Source: Rhodothermales bacterium (lineage in GTDB: Bacteria > Bacteroidota > Rhodothermia > Rhodothermales > VXPQ01). Taken from it: a stretch of 6,342 nt of DNA. Both the position numbers and the translations under genes were made by a program. Location: NCBI GenBank assembly GCA_028283985.1, contig JANQSQ010000146.1, positions 1-6,342 on the forward strand, given 5' to 3'. Below the pieces are notes generated by a model. It ran no database searches. It was not told the DNA's origin and was given only the letters and a program-made list of their open reading frames with translations. Every line of letters starts with the position of its first letter. Positions within the stretch are counted from its first letter, which is position 1. Of this stretch, positions 1 through 6,122 are shown in pieces.

Positions 1-1410
1 ACATTTGATCGCATGGTGCAGCCGCACACGATCGGCTTCATGGATCAGGACGAGAAATTGACGGCTGCGGGCGCGGCGCATGTCGAGTATTACGAAGACG
101 GCATTCTGACGCGCGAGGATCATACCCCGGCGCCCGAAGGATGCTCTACGGATGTGCCCCGCACCCGCATGTGTCCGATGTGGGCGGATCGGATCGAATC
201 CGACGGCAATTTCTGGGAGCCGACGAACAATCCGAGCCAGGGGCGCCAGGGCGGCCATGCGCCTACGGTGGCGTACGGCCCCTATGACATGGACTTCGGC
301 GACGAGGTGCGCATCGTATTCGTTCGCTCTGTGGGCGGCCTGGATTTCGATGCGGCGCTTGTGGTTGGTCGGGAGTACAAACTGACGGGTAGAGACCGGG
401 ATCATATCATTCGCTACGACGCCAACGGCGACGGGGTGATCAAGGACGATGTGGAATACAGTTTCCATGACGTGTACGACCTGGGCCTCGAAGCCATGAC
501 GAAGAACCAGTGGGTGCTGACGGCACGGGATTCGCTTTTCAAGAACTTCCTCAATGCCAGGGCGGTCTACGAAGCGTCGAACGATTTCACGACCTACCCC
601 ATTGCGCAGCCGCCGCTTCCACCGAAGACGTTTGCGGTAGACGGCAAACCCGGTCAGATCGAACTTGCCTGGGAGCCGCTGTCGGGCGGCCCGACGCGCG
701 TCGGTTGGGAAGTATACCGTACGGATCGCAATGTCTTCTGGAGCCCGGCGTACGACTACGTGCGCGAGGCGGACGATCTGCTGGGGGCGCTGAGCAGTAT
801 GGACGAGACGGCGCAGGAAGGAGGGCTTCGCCGCAGGGAAGACGAACTGCCGTACACTTGTCTGGCTGGCGCTCGTCCCGATTGCGAAAGCGGCATGCTG
901 GCTGCCTCGGCGACATCGTTTAACGATCAGACCGCCGTCCGCGGTACGGATTACTACTACTATCTCGTTGCGGTGGGCGAAAATCTTCCCAACGATCCGA
1001 ACGGACTCACGGGGATTCCCGGCGGAGGCGTACCGTTGAGGAGCAGCCGGTATTTCACGCAGACCTACCAACCTACCAACCTGAAGCGTCCGCCGTTCGG
1101 GGATACCGGGACGATCAACGATGTCCGCGTAGTGCCGAATCCGGTGAACCTCGGCTCCGACCAGTCCATTCGTTTCACGAAGGAGGACGAGGTCGCTTTC
1201 TTCAACATTCCGGGCGAGTGCACGATCAGGATTTACTCGGAGATCGGCGAGCTCATCCAGACCATCGAGCACGACGACGGCAGTGGGGACGAGAAGTGGA
1301 ACCTCACCACGACTGCCCGGCAGTTGCTCGTAAGCGGTATTTATATCGCGGTAGTTGAGGATAAACAAACTGGCGATCGCGTATTCCGGAAGTTCACGGT
1401 CATTCGGTAA
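1..1410 (+). CDS. Large secreted protein with Fn3-like region and C-terminal T9SS-type sorting (FlgD-like Ig) domain, 5'-truncated
   Basis: The reading frame is open from the first base: four codons (T-F-D-R) precede the first ATG at 13, and that ATG has no ribosome binding site. I therefore read this as the last 469 residues of a longer protein. Residues about 204-325 look like a fibronectin type III domain: a proline-rich lead-in, an IELAWEP strand, a WEVYRT strand, and a late strand with four tyrosines (318-321) followed by LVAVGE. Residues 373-469 start with VRVVPNP, contain IRIYSEIGELI, and end in SGIYIAVVED...FRKFTVIR. This is the pattern of T9SS type A sorting or FlgD-like Ig domains, which direct export and surface attachment. 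Residues 140-150 (DANGDGVIKDD) resemble a calcium loop, but the usual acidic residue at position 12 is shifted by one. Cysteines lie at 48, 58, 287, 295 and 407. The N-terminal function is unrecognised. The porV-like gene downstream fits a T9SS client. Confidence 0.8.
   Translation, partial: TFDRMVQPHTIGFMDQDEKLTAAGAAHVEYYEDGILTREDHTPAPEGCSTDVPRTRMCPMWADRIESDGNFWEPTNNPSQGRQGGHAPTVAYGPYDMDFGDEVRIVFVRSVGGLDFDAALVVGREYKLTGRDRDHIIRYDANGDGVIKDDVEYSFHDVYDLGLEAMTKNQWVLTARDSLFKNFLNARAVYEASNDFTTYPIAQPPLPPKTFAVDGKPGQIELAWEPLSGGPTRVGWEVYRTDRNVFWSPAYDYVREADDLLGALSSMDETAQEGGLRRREDELPYTCLAGARPDCESGMLAASATSFNDQTAVRGTDYYYYLVAVGENLPNDPNGLTGIPGGGVPLRSSRYFTQTYQPTNLKRPPFGDTGTINDVRVVPNPVNLGSDQSIRFTKEDEVAFFNIPGECTIRIYSEIGELIQTIEHDDGSGDEKWNLTTTARQLLVSGIYIAVVEDKQTGDRVFRKFTVIR
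1063..1082 (+). repeat. Short tandem repeat inside coding sequence (8-bp unit, 2.5 copies)
   Basis: The unit ACCTACCA occurs twice in a row, followed by a half copy (ACCT). It encodes T-Y-Q-P-T-N-L in the linker between the Fn3-like region and the C-terminal sorting domain. An 8-bp unit is not a multiple of three, so gain or loss of one copy would shift the frame and remove the sorting domain. With so few copies it may be chance. Confidence 0.5.
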
Positions 1411-1418
1411 CCCGGCAA

Positions 1419-1447
1419 GGGGGCGGATCGTTCGTCGATTCGCCCCC
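1419..1447 (+). terminator. Strong intercistronic hairpin, terminator-like but without a T-tract
   Basis: Nine bases after the stop codon of the upstream gene, GGGGGCGGATCG (1419-1430) pairs with CGATTCGCCCCC (1436-1447). The stem is 12 bp with one G-U wobble (1426/1440) and a 5-base loop, TTCGT. An 8-bp palindrome, GAGGCCTC (1448-1455), follows directly. No run of T follows on either strand, so it is not a textbook intrinsic terminator. It may instead be a leaky terminator, or a 3'-end stabilising or processing hairpin that sets different mRNA levels for the secreted protein and the porV-like gene. The pairing is certain; the role is inferred. Confidence 0.45.
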
Positions 1448-1496
1448 GAGGCCTCTACACACGAGACCCTTTATCGACATTCAATCAGGCTTGATT

Positions 1497-2576
1497 ATGA
1501 AAAGGAGTATTGTTACTACGTGCCTCCTCGTAGCCATCGGGTTACTGACGGCTCCGTCGGCGCTTTCGCAGGTGGCCGGTCCCGAGGACGAAGTGGAAAC
1601 GGCCAAGCGGGGCCAGACCGGCTTCAAGTTTCTCTCGGCTTCCGTGGATGCGAGGGCGACCGCCATGGGCGGCGCCGTGACGTCGTCCACGACAGGTTCG
1701 TCGGCGTCGCTGTTTTACAACCCCGCGTCCATGGCTCGCATGGACGGCGATTTCGGCGCGGGATTCGGCATCATGAACTATATCGTGGACATCCAGTACA
1801 ATGCCGCAAGCGTGGCGTACCGCCCGGGTGGAGGAAACTACGGGGTGGTCGGCCTTTCCCTGGTAAACGTGGATTACGGAGATTTTCTGGGGACGGTTCG
1901 CGCGGAAAACGAGGATGGTTATATCGATACGGGTACCTATAACCCGACAGCGCTTGCAGTAGGCGTAGGATATGCCCGGTCCTTCACGGATCGTTTTTCC
2001 GTGGGCGCCCACATCAAGTACGCCAAGCAGGACCTGGGTTCGCACGCCAAGGCGCGCTCGGACGAAGCCACTACGGCTCTTGACGACGGTACGTCCGCCA
2101 CCTTCGAGGATTATGCGCTGAATACCATCGCAGTCGATTTCGGCGTGCTGTACGACACGGGTTTCGAGAGCCTCACGATCGCTATGAGCACCCGGAATTT
2201 CTCGCGGGAGCTGGTGTACGAGCGGGAGCGCTTCGAACTTCCCCTGACGTTCCAGATCGGCGTTTCGATGGACGTGATGGATCTCACCAGCATGGATCCG
2301 AACATGCACTCCTTCATGGTTTCCGTGGACGCCCAGCGTCCGCGCGACTTTGCGGAGCATCTCAAGATCGGCGGCGAGTACACGCTCATGAACATATTGT
2401 CTCTGCGCGGCGGCATAGGGCGCCCTTTTGTGGGCGAGGATCATGAAGAATCGTTCAGCTTCGGAGGAGGTCTGAAATACAGTGCTGCGGGCGTTGGGTT
2501 CGGCGTGGATTATGCCTACACGGACTTTGGCGTTTTCGGCGATGTCCAGCGCTTCGCCGTCAATATCTCCTTCTGA
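1497..2576 (+). CDS. PorV/PorQ-family (UPF0164-like) outer-membrane beta-barrel protein
   Basis: This is a 359-residue protein. PorV (LptO) is the outer-membrane shuttle of the type IX secretion system: it takes cargo from the translocon to the attachment complex. Family members without a proven T9SS role are also common. Residues 1-24 form a signal peptide with a basic start (MKR), a hydrophobic core and a likely cleavage after A-L-S, before Q25. Residues 39-61 (GQTGFKFL...DARATAMGGA) and N75-P76-A77 match the typical N-terminal PorV/UPF0164 signature. Alternating glycine and aromatic strands fill the rest, and the chain ends in FAVNISF, with the terminal Phe usual for outer-membrane barrels. 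I chose ATG 1497. A TTG at 1491 would add only two residues, and neither start has a convincing Shine-Dalgarno sequence. The gene begins 86 bp after the secreted-protein gene and its end overlaps the next gene, so it sits inside an operon. I cannot tell a core PorV from a paralogue, so I give no symbol. Confidence 0.85.
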   Translation: MKRSIVTTCLLVAIGLLTAPSALSQVAGPEDEVETAKRGQTGFKFLSASVDARATAMGGAVTSSTTGSSASLFYNPASMARMDGDFGAGFGIMNYIVDIQYNAASVAYRPGGGNYGVVGLSLVNVDYGDFLGTVRAENEDGYIDTGTYNPTALAVGVGYARSFTDRFSVGAHIKYAKQDLGSHAKARSDEATTALDDGTSATFEDYALNTIAVDFGVLYDTGFESLTIAMSTRNFSRELVYERERFELPLTFQIGVSMDVMDLTSMDPNMHSFMVSVDAQRPRDFAEHLKIGGEYTLMNILSLRGGIGRPFVGEDHEESFSFGGGLKYSAAGVGFGVDYAYTDFGVFGDVQRFAVNISF

Positions 2577-4299
2577 TCCGGTTTCCGGTTTCCGCTTGAC
2601 GGGCTGGCCGGGCGCTGTCCTTGTCTGTTTCGCTGCGGGTTGGTTGAGCGCGTGTTCGCTCTCCACGTCGCAGTCGACAGATGAGGACGGGGTCCGGCTT
2701 CCTGTTTTTACGAATGTAGCTGCGGAAGCCGGGCTTGGCGCCTTCAGACACGTCAATGGCGCCGCTGGAGACAAGTGGTACCCCGAACAGATGGGCTCCG
2801 GGGGAGGATTTTTCGACTACGACGGCGATGGCTGGAGCGATATTTTGCTCCTTGGCGGGGGTAATTGGGATCCCGGAACACCGGCCCAGGCGCTGTTTTT
2901 GTACCGGAATAACAGGGACGGCTCCTTCACCGAGGTAACGGAAGCGGCGGGCCTGGCCGGCGTGGACGGGTATACGATCGGGATGGCGGCCGCCGATTAC
3001 GACAATGACGGAGACTCAGACCTCTATATTACCTGTCTCGAGGACAATTTTTTCTTTCGGAACGAAGGGGGGCGATTCGTCGAAGCCACCCGCGAGGCGG
3101 GTCTGGAAGGGAACGACATCTGGAGCAGTTCCGCTATTTTCTTCGATGCGGACCGGGACGGAGACGCCGATCTGTATGTGGCGAACTATGTGGCATGGAC
3201 GCCCGAAACGGATATCTTTTGTCCGTCCGGAGGAACGATCAAGTTGTATTGCCATCCTGCCGTGTATACCGGGGTGCAGAGCCGGTATTATTTGAACGAC
3301 GGGAACGGCGCGTTTGCGGATCGTACCGAAGCCGCCGGTTTTATGCCGACGCTTGGAAAGTCGCTGGGCGTGGCCGAACTGGATTTTAATTTCGACGGCT
3401 GGCCCGATCTCGCCGTGGCGAATGACGGAGAGGGCGATTTGCTGTTTCGGAATAATGCGGACGGCACGTTCACCGATATCGGCGTGCCGAGCGGGTTTGC
3501 GTTCAGCGAACACGGAGAAGCCCGCGCCGGCATGGGCATCGACGCGGGGATTACGGACAGCACGGGCCGTTATTCGCTGTACGTCGGCAATTTTTCAGGC
3601 GAGATGATCGGAGTGTACCGCCATGAGGAGGGGGAATCGTTCATCGGTCGGGCGGGGCTGTCGCGAATCGGATTCCCGGGTCTTTTGTCCCTTACGTTCG
3701 GACTTTTTCTGATGGATGTGGACATGGATACGGACCTGGACCTGTTTGTGGCCAACGGACACGTACATCCCGACAGAACCGGCGAGAACGACCGTATCCG
3801 TTACCGGCAACCCGCACAGCTTTTCCTGAATCGAGGGGATGGCGTGTTCGATGAATTTGTTCCGGGAGAAGGGGTATGGACGGATCTGCTCGTCGCCCGC
3901 GGGGCCGCCTATGCGGATTACGACCGGGACGGAGATCAGGACATTCTTGTGACCGAGAATGGAGGGCCGGTGCATCTTTGGCGCAATGACACGGCGCCCG
4001 GGCGCTATCTGCGCGTGCATGTCGAGGGGCGCGCCAGCAATCGCGACGGGCTCGGGACCCGCGTTACGGCCAGATTGGGCGAATTGACTATGGAACGGCG
4101 CATTCGGACGGGCTCCAGTTATCTTTCGCAATCGGAGCCGGCAGCTGCGTTCGGACTGGGTAGCCGAGAGGAGGTCGATACGCTGACTGTCTACTGGCCC
4201 AGCGGCCTTGTTGAGCGGTTTACCGGGGTGAAGGGTGGGCAGGATCTGCTTCTCGTCGAAGGGTCCGGCGATCTGAGACCTATCCGGTCGCATCTATGA
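2542..4299 (+). CDS. CRTAC1-family lipoprotein with VCBS/FG-GAP repeats and ASPIC/UnbV domain (copy 1)
   Basis: The product is 585 residues from ATG 2542. The signal region has a hydrophobic stretch ending in lipobox L-S-A-C (lipidated Cys38), so it is predicted to be an envelope lipoprotein. Calcium-type loops of the form DxDxDGxxD start at D92, D152, D202, D281 (N at position 3), D392 (Thr instead of Gly) and D459. Such loops sit in beta-propeller blades of the VCBS/FG-GAP type. An AGMGIDAG...DSTG segment (about 330-342) probably marks a further blade without the standard loop. Cys227 and Cys237 flank a short insert and may form a disulfide. Residues about 488-575 are an ASPIC/UnbV domain (EGRASNRDGLG, FGLG, VYWPSG). 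The family's biochemical role in bacteria is poorly known; binding or scaffolding is likely, and no catalytic motif is visible. The start overlaps the porV-like gene by 35 bp. TTG 2596, just after that gene's stop, would give a compact 20-residue signal peptide. GTG 2482 and ATG 2512 are also in frame but overlap more. Confidence 0.88.
   Translation: MSSASPSISPSDPVSGFRLTGWPGAVLVCFAAGWLSACSLSTSQSTDEDGVRLPVFTNVAAEAGLGAFRHVNGAAGDKWYPEQMGSGGGFFDYDGDGWSDILLLGGGNWDPGTPAQALFLYRNNRDGSFTEVTEAAGLAGVDGYTIGMAAADYDNDGDSDLYITCLEDNFFFRNEGGRFVEATREAGLEGNDIWSSSAIFFDADRDGDADLYVANYVAWTPETDIFCPSGGTIKLYCHPAVYTGVQSRYYLNDGNGAFADRTEAAGFMPTLGKSLGVAELDFNFDGWPDLAVANDGEGDLLFRNNADGTFTDIGVPSGFAFSEHGEARAGMGIDAGITDSTGRYSLYVGNFSGEMIGVYRHEEGESFIGRAGLSRIGFPGLLSLTFGLFLMDVDMDTDLDLFVANGHVHPDRTGENDRIRYRQPAQLFLNRGDGVFDEFVPGEGVWTDLLVARGAAYADYDRDGDQDILVTENGGPVHLWRNDTAPGRYLRVHVEGRASNRDGLGTRVTARLGELTMERRIRTGSSYLSQSEPAAAFGLGSREEVDTLTVYWPSGLVERFTGVKGGQDLLLVEGSGDLRPIRSHL
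3910..3937 (+). repeat. 28-bp direct repeat shared by the two CRTAC1 genes (copy A)
   Basis: The 28 bases beginning TATGCGGATTACGACCGGGA are identical to 5676-5703. They encode the last calcium loop (Y-A-D-Y-D-R-D-G-D), within a 15-residue protein stretch (VARGAAYADYDRDGD) identical in both paralogues. The two copies are 1766 bp apart in the same orientation, so recombination between them would delete about one gene length and leave a single fused CRTAC1 gene. Confidence 0.9.
4296..4299 (+). promoter_or_regulatory. ATGA stop/start overlap (translational coupling site)
   Basis: TGA (4297-4299) ends the first CRTAC1 gene and ATG (4296-4298) can start the second. No Shine-Dalgarno sequence stands before it, so initiation here would depend on ribosomes that terminate on the first gene. 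If the true start is ATG 4353, the overlap would be accidental. Confidence 0.55.
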
Positions 4300-6086
4300 T
4301 ATGGATAACCGGCCGCCCGGTTGGCGGGACGCATAGGGGAACGCATTGGGTCATGCGCTGCGCCGGCATGGCTATAGCCGTGTGCTGCGCGGGATTTGCC
4401 GCCGGGTGCACAGGAGGGGAGGATGCCTCTTCCGGGTCTTTGTCCGCTGCGCTTGCTTTTACGAAGGTCACCGAGGAGGCCGGGCTCGGTGCGTATCGAC
4501 ACGAGAATGGGGGTCTTGGCCAGAAATGGATGCCTGAAATTGTAGGGCCCGGCGGGGCGTTTCTCGATTACGACGGCGACGGCTGGCAAGACATTCTGCT
4601 GGTGGGCGGTGGGCGGTGGGCCCGTGTTTCCGACGAGCCGGTCGAAGCGCTGCGGCTTTACCGCAATCTCGGCGACGGCGCGTTTGAGGATGTGTCTGTC
4701 GCAGCAGGCCTCGGGGGCATAGAGGCATACGGGTTCGGCGTGGCCGCCGCCGATTACGACAACGATGGGGATACGGATTTTTTTCTGACCACTCTGCATA
4801 AAAACCTGCTCTTTCGTAATAACGGTGGGCGGTTTGAAGAGGTTGGCGAAGAAGCGGGGCTTGCGGACGAGGCGTACTGGAGCACATCTGCCGTATTCTT
4901 CGACGCCGATCGGGACGGCTGGGTCGATTTATTCGTGGGCAATTATGTGTCCTGGACGCCTGAGACGGATATTCCCTGTTTTCATGAGGGGGAGAAAGCC
5001 TATTGCACGCCGCAGAATTATGCGGGCGTCGCCAGCACGTTCTATCGCAACAAGGGCGATGGCGTCTTTGTCGATGCGACGCAGGAAGCCGGTTTTTCGG
5101 GGGCTATCGATCCCGTGCTGGACAAGACGCTCGGTGTGACCGAACTGGATGTAACCGGGGACGGACATTCCGTCCTGTATGTAGCCAACGATACGGAGCG
5201 GAACCTGCTGTTGGTGAATCGCGGGGACGGCACGTTTGTCGAGACCGGTGTGCGCAGCGGCGTAGCCTACGACCGGCATGGGCAACCTCGGGCCGGCATG
5301 GGGGTGGATGCGGGCGTAGTGGACAGCACCGGACAAACGACCATCTTCGTGGGCAATTTCACCCAGGAAACCGTGAGCGTTTTCCGGCATGCTTCGGGCG
5401 GTTATTTCACGGATCGGGCGACCGTTTCCCGTGTCGGATTCCCGACCATGGGCACCCTGACCTTCGGCCTTTTTCTTTTTGACGCGGACCTGGATGGAGA
5501 CCTCGATCTTTTTCTCGCCAATGGGCATGTGCTGGAACATATTGCAGAGATTCTCGAAGGGGCGACGTTTGCGGAGCCGGCGCAGCTGTTTCTGAATCGG
5601 GGCGACGGGATATTCGATGAGGCGCTTTCGGCGACCGGCGTGCTTGCGCAGCCGATGGTGGCCCGCGGCGCGGCTTATGCGGATTACGACCGGGACGGAG
5701 ATCTCGACGTATTGCTGCTGGAAAATGCGGGACCGGCGCATCTCTGGCGCAACGATTTCAACGAGGCAGGGTGGCTGCATGTCCGGCTGGAAGGGCGCGC
5801 CAGCAACCGCAGTGCGATCGGCGCCCGGATCGAAGCGGTGGTCGGCGACATGCGTTTGGAACGCCGTATCCGGTCGGGCTCGAGTTTCCTGTCGCAGTCC
5901 GCATTGCCTGCGGTATTCGGGTTGGGAGCACGTCGGCAGGTAGATAGTCTAATAGTGCATTGGCCGAGCGGTATCGTTGAACGCTTTGCCGGCGTGGAGG
6001 CCGGGCAGGAAGTAATTCTTGTCGAAGGTTCCGCTGCGTTGCGCCCGGTGGAACTTGTCGCATGGCGTTCCGATGGGCTTCGGTAA
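4296..6086 (+). CDS. CRTAC1-family lipoprotein with VCBS/FG-GAP repeats and ASPIC/UnbV domain (copy 2)
   Basis: This is a tandem paralogue of the preceding gene, 596 residues from ATG 4296, which overlaps the previous stop as ATGA. That overlap is typical of translational coupling. The signal region ends in A-A-G-C (Cys38 from this start). ATG 4353 would give a more ordinary 18-residue lipoprotein signal (MRCAG...FAAG, Cys19), with a purine-rich AGGGGA 12 bases upstream, so the real start is uncertain. Calcium-type loops begin at D91, D153, D203, D285, D396 and D463. The D285 loop is degenerate (DVTGDGHSV, last Asp lost), while the D396 loop keeps the Gly that copy 1 lacks. Cys228 and Cys237 match the cysteine pair of copy 1, and the DSTG segment recurs at 343-346. 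Residues about 493-577 are the ASPIC/UnbV domain (EGRASNR, then S-A instead of D-G before IG, FGLG, VHWPSG). It is probably an outer-membrane lipoprotein that binds or scaffolds a ligand I cannot identify. A duplicated gene with diverged metal sites suggests split specificity. Confidence 0.88.
   Translation: MIWITGRPVGGTHRGTHWVMRCAGMAIAVCCAGFAAGCTGGEDASSGSLSAALAFTKVTEEAGLGAYRHENGGLGQKWMPEIVGPGGAFLDYDGDGWQDILLVGGGRWARVSDEPVEALRLYRNLGDGAFEDVSVAAGLGGIEAYGFGVAAADYDNDGDTDFFLTTLHKNLLFRNNGGRFEEVGEEAGLADEAYWSTSAVFFDADRDGWVDLFVGNYVSWTPETDIPCFHEGEKAYCTPQNYAGVASTFYRNKGDGVFVDATQEAGFSGAIDPVLDKTLGVTELDVTGDGHSVLYVANDTERNLLLVNRGDGTFVETGVRSGVAYDRHGQPRAGMGVDAGVVDSTGQTTIFVGNFTQETVSVFRHASGGYFTDRATVSRVGFPTMGTLTFGLFLFDADLDGDLDLFLANGHVLEHIAEILEGATFAEPAQLFLNRGDGIFDEALSATGVLAQPMVARGAAYADYDRDGDLDVLLLENAGPAHLWRNDFNEAGWLHVRLEGRASNRSAIGARIEAVVGDMRLERRIRSGSSFLSQSALPAVFGLGARRQVDSLIVHWPSGIVERFAGVEAGQEVILVEGSAALRPVELVAWRSDGLR
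5676..5703 (+). repeat. 28-bp direct repeat shared by the two CRTAC1 genes (copy B)
   Basis: This is the second copy of the block at 3910-3937, identical over 28 bases. It encodes the last calcium loop of CRTAC1 copy 2. The codon just before it already differs (GCC in copy 1, GCT here), so the identity is local. Confidence 0.9.
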
Positions 6087-6110
6087 TCGCGCAAACGATT
6101 TTTTGCGGAC

Positions 6111-6115
6111 AGGAG
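6111..6115 (+). promoter_or_regulatory. Shine-Dalgarno sequence (AGGAG) for the TPR-like lipoprotein
   Basis: AGGAG lies 7 bases before ATG 6123, near-ideal spacing, and it settles that start. It is the only strong Shine-Dalgarno match before any gene start in the window. An ATG at 6118 is only two bases from it and reads into a stop after one more codon. Confidence 0.75.
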
Positions 6116-6122
6116 AAATGGT

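Noticed and set aside
946..963. TAC repeat resembling a microsatellite
   Set aside because: It encodes the Tyr-rich late strand normal for Fn3-like domains, and the run is only four codons with the last one TAT.
1355..1942. A 195-codon + strand open frame bridging the secreted-protein end and the porV-like start
   Set aside because: It overlaps both genes out of frame, runs through the hairpin and encodes a low-complexity Arg/Gly-rich chain.
1542..2774. A 410-codon open frame on the minus strand opposite the porV-like gene
   Set aside because: It is antisense to a gene with a clear signal peptide and family signature. Its translation is rich in Arg/His with no recognisable domain, as expected for a mirror frame in GC-rich DNA, and it crosses two gene boundaries.
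2815..5709. Repeated Asp-rich blocks considered as a nucleotide repeat array or CRISPR-like structure
   Set aside because: The blocks are coding calcium loops of propeller blades spaced irregularly by roughly 120-330 bases, with divergent DNA and no constant repeat or spacer lengths.
4929..5780. A 283-codon minus-strand open frame opposite CRTAC1 copy 2 (and a similar one at 3595-4293 opposite copy 1)
   Set aside because: The two antisense frames lie opposite matching parts of the paralogues and simply mirror the repeated Asp/Gly codons. They have no independent start signals or domains.
6090..6107. Possible terminator after CRTAC1 copy 2 (CGCAAA/TTTGCG with a 6-base loop)
   Set aside because: The stem is only 6 bp and half A-T, and the T run lies in the loop and stem rather than after it. 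A coding start with a good ribosome site follows within 16 bases.
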